Shown here: positions 15,896 to 24,013 of the stretch, piece by piece | Numbering within the stretch: the first letter of the stretch is position 1 | Layout of the letters: each line of letters opens with the position of its first letter | Assembly: GCA_029821735.1 (NCBI GenBank) | Contig: JALGSU010000012.1 | Span: 1 to 64,000, forward strand | Direction of reading: 5' to 3' | DNA: 64,000 bases | Source: Candidatus Zipacnadia bacterium | Lineage (GTDB): Bacteria > Armatimonadota > Zipacnadia > Zipacnadales > UBA5352 | Program-made: the position numbers and the translations under genes | Notes under the pieces: model-generated | Databases searched by the model: none | What the model saw: the letters and a program-made list of their open reading frames with translations, nothing else | Told to the model about the DNA's origin: nothing

Positions 15896-16966
15896 TCAGC
15901 CCGTGCACAGGTCGGCCACCAGCATCTCCATTATGGTGCGGTGATCCTGACGACTGCCCTGGCCCTTCAACTCCAGATCAGCGGTGTACAGGCGCTCGAT
16001 CGCTCGGGCCAAATCGGCGTCGGAGAACTTGCGCGCCTGGCCGGAGTACTTGCGCAGCAGCCACTCGCGGCCCTTGACCGCATCGAGCACGTTCTGTTGC
16101 CCAGGGAGCTTGGCGATCACGTCTGGCGGAGCTGCGGACGGGTCGCCGGGGAGCACCTTGCTCATATGCAGCAAGCGGACCTGCCACAGAATCCGGAGCT
16201 GCCGGGCGATGCTGCCCAACAGGCCGATCGCGTCGCCGGACTTGGACGCTTCCGGCAGCATCCCGTCGAGGAGCTTGAGCGCGGTCTCCGCATCACGCCC
16301 GCCGATCGCGTCCAGGAAGTCCCATATCTTGCGCTCGGCAGTCGCGGACGTTACCTCGAGCACATCCATCTCGGTGATCTCGGGCTCGTCGCCGACGTAG
16401 GTCGCGAGTTTCTCGAGCTCGCGAAGCAGTCGGTCAACGTCCTCACCGGCGGTCTCCACCAGCGCGTGCGCCGCCTGCTGGCCCATGCGCTTGCCGAGCT
16501 TCTCCGCCTGCGCGGCGGCCCAACGGTCGAGGCCCTTCGCGCCGGGCCCGGAGATCTTGAGTGCCTGGCCGCTCTTCTTCGCGAGATTTCTCAGCGTCTG
16601 TGACAGCTTTGGGCCATCGCGGCGGCTGTCCTCAGGGGGCTTACGCGCGACGAGCGTCACTGCGACTTCCGCCGGCAGCTCCTTGAGCGTTGCCGCGAGC
16701 GACTTCTGATCGTTGGCGCTCATGGATGTCACGTCGCGCACGACCACCATGCGTCGCGTGGCCATCAGCGACCCCGACCCGAGTTCGGCGAGCACGCCCG
16801 CGAGCCCCACGTCGCGGGCATCCACCTGCACGAGCCCGTACTCGAGCTCTTCGCCGAGCCAGCCGGCCGCGACCTTCTGCGTGGCTTGCAGCTTGTAGCT
16901 GTCCGCATCGCCCTCGATGAGCGTTATCTGTACGTCGGTTCGTAGACTTCCGTCTTCCTGCCTCAC
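15896..16966 (-). CDS. holA: DNA polymerase III subunit delta (HolA)
   Basis: HolA is the clamp-loader subunit that opens the beta clamp. The 356-residue product shows the family order: N-terminal ITLIEGDADSYKLQ, MATRRMVVVRDVTSM, KLSQTLRNLAKKSG in the ATPase-like domain II, then the C-terminal helical collar (GLLGSIARQLRILWQVRLLHM and EWLLRKYSGQARKFSDADLARAIERLY). Start GTG 16966 overlaps the preceding stop by four bases (GTGA), so it is translationally coupled to the transglutaminase gene. This association with a DUF58/MoxR module is unusual but seems real here. Confidence 0.88.
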   Translation of the reverse strand: MRQEDGSLRTDVQITLIEGDADSYKLQATQKVAAGWLGEELEYGLVQVDARDVGLAGVLAELGSGSLMATRRMVVVRDVTSMSANDQKSLAATLKELPAEVAVTLVARKPPEDSRRDGPKLSQTLRNLAKKSGQALKISGPGAKGLDRWAAAQAEKLGKRMGQQAAHALVETAGEDVDRLLRELEKLATYVGDEPEITEMDVLEVTSATAERKIWDFLDAIGGRDAETALKLLDGMLPEASKSGDAIGLLGSIARQLRILWQVRLLHMSKVLPGDPSAAPPDVIAKLPGQQNVLDAVKGREWLLRKYSGQARKFSDADLARAIERLYTADLELKGQGSRQDHRTIMEMLVADLCTG

Positions 16967-19089
16967 CTGTGATCCCTTCGTGTTCTTGTTCTGTTGCTGC
17001 GCATGGCGGCCAGCAGTGCACGTGCCCGTTTCGCCACCAGACGCACCTGGCCCTCGGTGGGCTCAGTCGGGCCGTAACGTTGCGCGCAGAAGATTGCCGT
17101 GAATCGCTCGAGTCTCTCCCGGACAGGCCCGTCGGTTGCCATCCCTGCGGCGATCAGTGCCTCGCTCATTTCGCCGGGCGTGCGCCACTTCTCAGCCCTG
17201 ATCCCCGCCAGCCGGGACGCCCGCTTGCGGAACCCCTCGTAGGTCTTTCCGATACGGGCGCGCGCCGACTTGCGCGTTGCGCGGCCCTGCGCCCAGCGCA
17301 CCAGCACTCCCGGACCGAGCAGGGCGCTGACGATGGCCGCCAGTCCGCCCACTATTGCGAGTACACTCACCAGCTTCTCAGCCGCGTGGCCGAGGCGTCT
17401 GCGCAGTTCGGACATGCTCACTGGGAAGATGCTCGGTGACTGGCCGACCTGGCGCTCCGCAGCGGCGTCAAACGGCACCCAACCGATCCCGGGGAAGTAG
17501 ATTTCCGCCCACGCGTGCGCGTCCCTTTGCAGCGGCACGAAGGCCTGTTTCTCCTGATTCCACGCGCCAGACATGAAGCCGGTCGCGACGCGTGCGGGCA
17601 CTCCCGCGATCCGGCACATCACCGCCAGCGCGGTCGAGAACAGGTCGCAGGCGCCGGTTTTGGACGTGTTCACGAAGTAGCCCGCCGCGTCCTCGCTGGC
17701 AGGCACGGCCGGCGTCCGATCGCTGTAGGCGCACTCGTGTTCGATGAAGTCGCGCAATGCCACGACTTTGTCGTAGGGGGTCTGTGCCCCCGCCGTCAAC
17801 TCGCCGACCAGTTGCTCCAGCTCCGCCAGGGCAAGCGTTGGCACCTGCTCAATGTAATCCGCCCTCATCTGCGCGGTATATCTGGTCCCGCAGGCTCGCA
17901 ATGTCTCAGGGTCTCTGGGCGGCACAATGGATTCGACCTCGAACTCAATGCTTCGCGGCATCACGTAGGTGGTCATCAGGCATTCGTAGTTGTCGACCTC
18001 AGGATGGAAGCTCATCCTGCGGCCCTCGTACTCCTGGTTCGTCATACGCACTGCCACCGGTCGACCAGCGGCGAACATGGCCCGACTTGGCAACCCAAGC
18101 AGCTTCACACGCTGCACCAGCCGGTCACCCTTGAGATTGTCGGGGACAGGCAATTGGTACCATTCGTCCCCCTCCGGGAGGCGGGTGGTTTGCTGGACAC
18201 CCTTGCTCCAACTTCGGCCCGTGTAGAAATTGTATGCCTGGCCCCGCCAGAGCTCGGAGCGCTCCGCCTTGACCTCGATAGCCGGTGTGGCGGGCAGGTT
18301 GACAGGCCCGCGCCCGATATAGAAGCTGCTCAGTGATCCGCCATAGCTCAAGAGCGATACCTGAATCCAGCGTGCGTAGCGGCCCATTCCGCCGGGGTGG
18401 ATGTAGAGCCGCGGCCCTACCGTGTAAAGCAGCGTGCCGACGAGGATGCCCAGGACCATCAGCGGTGTGACCAACAGTGTCCCCGCCAGCGCCTGGGTTC
18501 GGGCCATCTTCGCCCAGTTGTGGGTGCGGCCGGTCACCCGCACCCGGCCCACGCCCTTCGCCGATCCCTCATCCAGGTTCAGCAGATGCTCGTAGCCCCA
18601 CACGAACACGGCCGCGAACATCATGATCGCGAAATACAGGACCATCACCGTGTTGAGGTTCACGGTGGCGGTGAGTCCGAACATCGCCAGGCCCGACACA
18701 ATGCAAAACAGCACGACGTGCCGCGAACTGAGCATGAAGCAGAAGCCGACCATCAACCAGCCGCAAAGTGTTGCGAGGGTCAGGTCATCGTCCGCAAGGG
18801 CCTCAACCGAGAACATCAGGCTGAGCCCGGGCACCGGCACCCCGCGCTGGGTCGCCGCCACCGCCGCGAGGCCAATGACCAGTATGCCCAGCCACGCCGC
18901 AGACCCGCCGACCATGGTTGCCAGCGCACTGGCACCGATCGCCACCACAATCATCGCGTGCAGAAGCAGTTCCCAGCCCGGGTCGCCGAGGGTGTTGGTC
19001 AGCCCGGCCGCCGCACAGGTGCACACCACAAGTGCGCCCAGGAGGAGGGGACCGGCCCGACTGATGCGCTCGCGCGCTTCTTCAGACAC
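16963..19089 (-). CDS. TgpA-like membrane transglutaminase
   Basis: A 708-residue membrane protein of the DUF3488/transglutaminase type. The N-terminal 250 residues contain about six hydrophobic segments. The central periplasmic domain carries the transglutaminase-like triad: Cys in KTGACDLFSTALAVMCR, His in DAHAWAEIYFPG, and Asp in WVPFDAA. A further membrane segment (LVSVLAIVGGLAAIVSALL) and a cytoplasmic helical tail complete it. GTG 19089 is the start; the upstream DUF58 gene overlaps it by 8 bases. Along with DUF58 and MoxR it forms a widespread module, possibly linked to envelope protein processing. The exact reaction is unknown. Confidence 0.88.
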   Translation of the reverse strand: MSEEARERISRAGPLLLGALVVCTCAAAGLTNTLGDPGWELLLHAMIVVAIGASALATMVGGSAAWLGILVIGLAAVAATQRGVPVPGLSLMFSVEALADDDLTLATLCGWLMVGFCFMLSSRHVVLFCIVSGLAMFGLTATVNLNTVMVLYFAIMMFAAVFVWGYEHLLNLDEGSAKGVGRVRVTGRTHNWAKMARTQALAGTLLVTPLMVLGILVGTLLYTVGPRLYIHPGGMGRYARWIQVSLLSYGGSLSSFYIGRGPVNLPATPAIEVKAERSELWRGQAYNFYTGRSWSKGVQQTTRLPEGDEWYQLPVPDNLKGDRLVQRVKLLGLPSRAMFAAGRPVAVRMTNQEYEGRRMSFHPEVDNYECLMTTYVMPRSIEFEVESIVPPRDPETLRACGTRYTAQMRADYIEQVPTLALAELEQLVGELTAGAQTPYDKVVALRDFIEHECAYSDRTPAVPASEDAAGYFVNTSKTGACDLFSTALAVMCRIAGVPARVATGFMSGAWNQEKQAFVPLQRDAHAWAEIYFPGIGWVPFDAAAERQVGQSPSIFPVSMSELRRRLGHAAEKLVSVLAIVGGLAAIVSALLGPGVLVRWAQGRATRKSARARIGKTYEGFRKRASRLAGIRAEKWRTPGEMSEALIAAGMATDGPVRERLERFTAIFCAQRYGPTEPTEGQVRLVAKRARALLAAMRSNRTRTRRDHR

Positions 19090-20302
19090 GGTAAGACCTC
19101 CTCATGCTGGTGGCCAGTTCGCGACCGGGGCCCACCACGTATGCGCGCACTCTGCGCGATGCCAGCCGGGCGGCGAGTTGATCCTCTTCCATCTCGCCGG
19201 GACCCAGATCCTGCCAAGGCGCTGCGAGGACCATCCACACTACGGCGTAACCCATCTGCTGGAGCAAGGTTGCCGTCTCCACGGCCTCCGTCGTGCGAAC
19301 CGGTGAGACGATGGCCATCAGCCCGCCGTCGGGCAGCGCTCCGCCGCGTGCCGTAATCTGCCCGGTCAGACTCTGGGCCGAGTCTGCCTGCACGCGCGCC
19401 AGCGCGTCCATGATGCGCGCCTTCTGGCGCGGATCGGATGAGGAGATCAGTGTGCGCTCCTCCGCTCCCGACGCGATCAGGCCGACGCGGCTGCCCCGTT
19501 CGATCATCTGCACCGCCATGGAGGCCGCCAGTTTCACGCCACGCTCCAGCGTGCTGTGGTCGCTCTCACCCGAATGTGTTGCGTTCGAGAGGTCGAGCAC
19601 GATGGTGCAGTCCTGCGCTTCGGCCCGCTCATACTCGCGCACGATCAGGTGTCCGCGACGCGCGGTCGATTTCCAGTCGACGCGGCGGAGATCGTCGCCC
19701 GGCACGAAGGTCCGCGTCCCGTAGAACTCAGTACCTTCGCCACGGAAGCGCCGGCGGGGTTGCTGCATAGCCCGGATCGAGCTTGCTCGCATCCACGTCT
19801 CGGGCAGGCGTTCAGGCGTGGGATGCACGACCAACTCGCTGGCCTCGCCAATTTGCCGGGAGAAGTTGAACAGGCCGATCAGGTCCGAGTGGCCGAGCAG
19901 CGCCGGGCCGACGTTGTAGACACCCCGGCGCCTGGCCTCCAGCACGTACTGCACCTGCACCTCTTCCTCGGACGCGAGGCTGGGCACCAGCACCGCCTCG
20001 TCACCCACCACCGCCAGTCCGTCGGGCAGACGGTCTCTAACGGTGAAGAAGTAGCGGCGCCGGAGGGCATCGTTGGTGATCGTCAGCCGGACTGGGAGGT
20101 GCTGGCCCTCCTTCATGACGCCAGTCACTTCGCGACGGGCGGAGAGCGTCCTGAGCGTGCCTCGGGACATGAAGTAGGAGGCCGGAGCCATCAGCGCGAG
20201 GACCGAGAACATGATGTAGAGTTGGTGGATGGACAGAACCATGCCCACCAGAAGCAGGATCACTGAGCCCCAGATCAGGACTTGTCTCTTCCCGAATTCC
20301 AT
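19082..20302 (-). CDS. DUF58 domain protein (MoxR-associated, vWA-like)
   Basis: The 406-residue product has two N-terminal membrane segments (VLIWGSVILLLVGMVLSIHQL and following) and a DUF58 core: GEGTEFYGTRTFVPGDDLRRVDWKSTARRGHLIVREYE, the family signature. The C-terminal part is von Willebrand A-like (CTIVLDLSNATHSG). Such proteins are encoded next to MoxR AAA+ ATPases and are thought to be their clients or partners. It follows the MoxR gene by 38 bases and overlaps the transglutaminase gene. Confidence 0.9.
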   Translation of the reverse strand: MEFGKRQVLIWGSVILLLVGMVLSIHQLYIMFSVLALMAPASYFMSRGTLRTLSARREVTGVMKEGQHLPVRLTITNDALRRRYFFTVRDRLPDGLAVVGDEAVLVPSLASEEEVQVQYVLEARRRGVYNVGPALLGHSDLIGLFNFSRQIGEASELVVHPTPERLPETWMRASSIRAMQQPRRRFRGEGTEFYGTRTFVPGDDLRRVDWKSTARRGHLIVREYERAEAQDCTIVLDLSNATHSGESDHSTLERGVKLAASMAVQMIERGSRVGLIASGAEERTLISSSDPRQKARIMDALARVQADSAQSLTGQITARGGALPDGGLMAIVSPVRTTEAVETATLLQQMGYAVVWMVLAAPWQDLGPGEMEEDQLAARLASRRVRAYVVGPGRELATSMRRSYRV

Positions 20303-20340
20303 ACCATGCCCCCGTCCCTGTGCATCGTGCTGTGCGCTGT

Positions 20341-21300
20341 TCAGCTTCCGGCGAGCGGCACCGGCACGAGTTGGAGCACTTCTTCCACGATGCGGCTTGC
20401 GGGCAGGCCCTGGGCGCGCTGCTCGCTCTTCATGATCAGCCGGTGGGCGAGTGCGGGGACGGCCACGCGCTTGATGTCGTCGGGGGTCACGTACTCGCGG
20501 CCGGCGATGGCCGCCACGGCCTGTGCGCCTCGCATCAGCGCCAGCGATCCGCGCGGGCTGGCGCCGAGCTCCAGGTCCGGGTGCTCGCGCGTCTTGCCCA
20601 CCACGGCGACGATGTAGTCCTTCAGGCTCTCCTCGAGGAAGACGTCGCGCACGGCCAACTGAAGCTGTGCCGCCTCGTCAGCCGGGAGTACCGGCACGAC
20701 TTCGTCGATCGGGTGGGTCTTGATCTGCTGGGTGAGGATCTCGACCTCGTCGTCCGGAGCCGGATAGCCGATGTTCACGCGCATGATGAACCGGTCGAGC
20801 TGCGCTTCGGGCAACGAGTAGGTGCCCTCGTATTCGATGGGGTTCTCGGTCGCCAATACGAAGAACGGTCGGGGCAGGTCATGGGTGGTGCCGTCGACGG
20901 TGACGGTGAATTCTTCCATGCACTCGAGCAGCGCCGCCTGCGACTTCGGCGTGGCCCGATTGATCTCGTCGGCCACCACCACGTTCGCGAAGACGGGCCC
21001 GGGGCGGAACTCGAATTTCCCTTCGGCCTGGTTGAAGATCGAGCTGCCCGTCACATCCGCAGGCAGCAGGTCTGGGGTGAACTGAACGCGCTTGAAGGTG
21101 CCGCCGACCGATTTCGCGAGCGTCCGCGCGAGCATGGTCTTGCCCACGCCGGGGATGTCCTCGATGAGTATGTGTCCGCCACTGAGGAAGCCGGCGACCG
21201 TCAATTCGACAACGCTGCGCTTCCCGACAATGACGGTCTCGATGGCGTCAATGAGTCGCTGCGCAGCCTCGGTTACGTTGTGTATCTGCATTGGGGCCAT
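20341..21300 (-). CDS. MoxR-family AAA+ ATPase
   Basis: A 319-residue AAA+ chaperone-like ATPase. Walker A-like motif appears as IEDIPGVGKTMLARTLAKS, Walker B as VVADEINRATPKSQAALLECM, sensor 1 region as FVLATENPIEYEGTYSLPEAQLDRF, and the lid includes GASPRGSLALMRGAQAVAA. ATG 21300 has GGGAG seven bases upstream. It is the first gene of the MoxR-DUF58-TgpA-holA operon on the minus strand, and likely acts on the neighbouring DUF58 protein or its targets. Confidence 0.95.
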   Translation of the reverse strand: MAPMQIHNVTEAAQRLIDAIETVIVGKRSVVELTVAGFLSGGHILIEDIPGVGKTMLARTLAKSVGGTFKRVQFTPDLLPADVTGSSIFNQAEGKFEFRPGPVFANVVVADEINRATPKSQAALLECMEEFTVTVDGTTHDLPRPFFVLATENPIEYEGTYSLPEAQLDRFIMRVNIGYPAPDDEVEILTQQIKTHPIDEVVPVLPADEAAQLQLAVRDVFLEESLKDYIVAVVGKTREHPDLELGASPRGSLALMRGAQAVAAIAGREYVTPDDIKRVAVPALAHRLIMKSEQRAQGLPASRIVEEVLQLVPVPLAGS

Positions 21301-21405
21301 CAGCTCCCTGCGTTCGGGTGTGCGAACCGTACCCGCGTGTGCTCGCTACCTCATACAGTGCAACGCCATCTGGCCCCTGTAGAATTCCCGGACAGGTCGG
21401 GAGGA

Positions 21406-22581
21406 CTATCCCATCGCCTGCCCATACACTGCCATCACGTCCTCGATAGTGATCACGCGTGGGTTGACTTTGATATGTGCGCTGGGCATGGCGTCCTCGG
21501 CCATGCGCTCGATCGCGTCGGCCGTCACGCCCACCTCGGCCATCGTTCCCGGCGCGCCGACATCTGCTGCCAGGCGCTCCACCCCTTCGACGGCTCGACC
21601 GGCCGCCGCCTCTTCGCTCAGGCCCTCGGTGTCCTCGCCCATGAGCGCGGCCACTTCGGCAAGCGCCGCCCCGGCCGCCGGAATGTTGAAGCGCATGCCG
21701 TGGGGGAGCAGGATGGTGTTGGCCACCCCGTGTGGCACACCAAAGAGGGCCGACAGCGGCAGCGCCATGGCGTGCACGATGCCCAGCCGCGTCTTCGCGA
21801 AGGACAGGCTCGCGATCATCGCCGCCCGTTGCATGGCCTCCTGGGCGGGCAGATCATCGGCGCTCGCGGCCGCCGCGCGCAGGTTGCCGGCAATGCCGCG
21901 GATGGCCTCCGCAGCTCGGCGGCGAGTGTCGTCGGTGGCGTTCAGGTTGATGTATGACTCAACCGCGTGCGTCAGCGCGTCCATACCCGCCGCCACGCGG
22001 ACGCTGTCGGGAGCGCTCGTTAGCAGCGTCGGGTCCAGCACCGCGCAGCGGGGGAAGAGCGCCTCATGGTTGAGCACGAGCTTGCGCTCCGTCTGTGTGT
22101 AGGTGATGACCGCAAAGGGGTTGACCTCGGAACCGGTGCCCGCCGTCGTGGGCACGCACACGATCGGCAGCGCCCCGTGATCGATGACCGTGGGCTCGCC
22201 GGGGCGGTCCTGCTCGCGCACCCAGCCCTCGTGGCCGATCTCAGCCGCGATGGCCTTGGCGGCATCCATGCTCGATCCACCGCCGATGCCTATCACTGCT
22301 TCGGCGTTGGCTTCCCGTCCGGCCGCTCCGCCCGCCATGACCTCCTCATCGGTGGGGTCAGGTGACATACCGCTGAAGACGGTCACATCGGTGCAGCCTT
22401 CGCAGCCGCATGCGAACATGCCGACCTGGGGCAGTTTGGCCACGTTCTGACCGCACACCACCAGTGCCCGCGATATGCCCATCCCGGCCAGGCACGCCCG
22501 GCTGCTGTCCAGTGCGCCGGGGCCTGAGACCACTCGCGTCGGCGTCTCGTCGAAGCACTCGATCCTGACTGTGTCGCTCAC
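21406..22581 (-). CDS. Iron-containing alcohol dehydrogenase
   Basis: A group III alcohol dehydrogenase-like protein of 391 residues. The NAD(P)-binding portion has IGIGGGSSMDAAKAIAAE. The metal-binding histidines lie in HAMALPLSALFGVPHGVANTILLPHGMRFN, matching the family signature. ATG/GTG 22581 begins MSDTVRIECFDETP. It oxidises or reduces a small alcohol or aldehyde; the substrate cannot be assigned. It has its own promoter and appears monocistronic. Confidence 0.92.
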   Translation of the reverse strand: MSDTVRIECFDETPTRVVSGPGALDSSRACLAGMGISRALVVCGQNVAKLPQVGMFACGCEGCTDVTVFSGMSPDPTDEEVMAGGAAGREANAEAVIGIGGGSSMDAAKAIAAEIGHEGWVREQDRPGEPTVIDHGALPIVCVPTTAGTGSEVNPFAVITYTQTERKLVLNHEALFPRCAVLDPTLLTSAPDSVRVAAGMDALTHAVESYINLNATDDTRRRAAEAIRGIAGNLRAAAASADDLPAQEAMQRAAMIASLSFAKTRLGIVHAMALPLSALFGVPHGVANTILLPHGMRFNIPAAGAALAEVAALMGEDTEGLSEEAAAGRAVEGVERLAADVGAPGTMAEVGVTADAIERMAEDAMPSAHIKVNPRVITIEDVMAVYGQAMG

Positions 22582-22631
22582 TGTTGACCCTCCCGGGCGC
22601 CGCTCCCGTCTGCTCCCGCACCAATGGGGCG

Positions 22632-22660
22632 ATTATACCCCGCAGCACCGGGCAGGGCAA
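22632..22660 (-). promoter_or_regulatory. Promoter for the iron-containing alcohol dehydrogenase
   Basis: On the minus strand TTGCCC, 17 bases, perfect TATAAT (complement of ATTATA at 22632-22637). The start codon lies about 50 bases downstream. Confidence 0.65.
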
Positions 22661-22747
22661 ACACTGGCCTGATTGTACCCGGCGGCGAGGAGCCGCAGGC
22701 ATTCGCGCCGAACCTGTCGGAACACTGCACCAGATGGGGCCTGAGGC

Positions 22748-23977
22748 ATGAGCGAACGCCCGGCGAGCCAATCCGCAGCTCCCACGCAGCGCACCGTCAG
22801 CCTGAGGCGTGCTGCCCTGGCCTTCGTGTTGCTGTTGGCCCTCGGCACGCGCCAGTACGTGCTGCTCGACTTCGCCACGCCACTTAGTGAGAAGATCGAT
22901 CGCGACGGCTACCACAAGTTGCTTGGCGTGGCGGCGGACTCGAGCCCGCGCGCCGTGCTTGGATGGTTCATCGGCGACGATCCCCAGCGCGTACACGCTT
23001 TCAGGCCGCTACCCGCTGTGGCGCTGGCGGCGCAGTACCGTCTCTGGGGATGGCTCCGCTGGCCGTACCTCGCCGCGAACATCCTCCTCTTCACCGCAAC
23101 CGCGCTGGCGCTCGTGTGGCTGGGGCTGCTGCTGGGCATGCAGCCGCGCGTGGCGTTCATGGCCGGTGCGCTGCTGATGATCGTGCCCTCTCGGAGCTCG
23201 CTGAACGTCCTGCAACTGATAGCGACCCAGCCGGACGTGTTCTGCACGCTCTTCGGGATACTGGCGGTCGGCTGCCTGATCCGCTGGCTCGATGCGGGGC
23301 GCCGCCGGTCACTGGCGGCGATGTGCGGCTTCGCACTGCTGGCCTGCCTGTCTAAGGAGATGGGCATCGCCCTGACGCCGGTCATCGTGGTATTCGCACT
23401 CGCCCATCTGCGCCGGCGGCCGCCGCGCCGGATCGTGATGGCGTGCGTTGGGGTGTTGCTGATGGGGGCCATCTGGATCGTGTGGTACCAGTTGGCGCGG
23501 GGGAACATGCCGACCGAGGCGCACCCCAGTCACACCTTCGCGGGTATGTGGCTGCTGCTGACCGAGCGCTGGGCGAACTGCCTGATGCTCTACCTGCAGT
23601 CGCTGTGCCGCCCGCTGGTACAGGTGTTCCGCTGCCTCTACCACGCCGACTGGTGGATACTCCTCTTCCATGGACTGTGGCTGGGCGTGGCTAAGCTGGC
23701 CCTGTGGCTGTGGGCGGTGTGGCTCTTGTGGTGCTATCGTCCACGCTGGCTGGTTGTGCTCGTCTTGTGGAAGGTCTTCACCTACCTGCCTGTTCTCCCC
23801 CTCTGCGGCGCCTGGGGCTGGTACTACCATATGCCACATATTCTCGATCACATCTTCCCGGTGGCTGTGGTGTGGGTGTTCGTGGTGCCTTTCGGCGGAC
23901 CGAGGCGGATGGTAGGCTGGTGGCATGCGCACAGCCCCTTCGGGGACGGAGGGAACACCCGCACAGAGGCGAACTGA
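22748..23977 (+). CDS. Polytopic membrane protein, possibly GT-C-related
   Basis: A 409-residue hydrophobic protein with about 9-10 membrane segments, no clear family match by eye. Segment AFRPLPAVALAAQYRLWGW follows a first loop containing an acidic GDDPQRVH region, and ACLSKEMGIALTPVIVVFA has the 'KE-G' signature seen in some GT-C/TMTC-type mannosyltransferases. The C-terminus is basic. ATG 22748 has a TGAGG element just upstream. A 36-base gap leads to the giant beta-propeller gene, so they may be co-transcribed. A role in protein or lipid glycosylation is only a possibility. Confidence 0.6.
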   Translation: MSERPASQSAAPTQRTVSLRRAALAFVLLLALGTRQYVLLDFATPLSEKIDRDGYHKLLGVAADSSPRAVLGWFIGDDPQRVHAFRPLPAVALAAQYRLWGWLRWPYLAANILLFTATALALVWLGLLLGMQPRVAFMAGALLMIVPSRSSLNVLQLIATQPDVFCTLFGILAVGCLIRWLDAGRRRSLAAMCGFALLACLSKEMGIALTPVIVVFALAHLRRRPPRRIVMACVGVLLMGAIWIVWYQLARGNMPTEAHPSHTFAGMWLLLTERWANCLMLYLQSLCRPLVQVFRCLYHADWWILLFHGLWLGVAKLALWLWAVWLLWCYRPRWLVVLVLWKVFTYLPVLPLCGAWGWYYHMPHILDHIFPVAVVWVFVVPFGGPRRMVGWWHAHSPFGDGGNTRTEAN

Positions 23978-24013
23978 ATCCTCAGAAGACAGGACAACAG
24001 GACTGGGAGTTGA

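Noticed and set aside
20320-21957. 545-aa plus ORF
   Set aside because: It is antisense to MoxR and alcohol dehydrogenase genes; composition is shadow-like.
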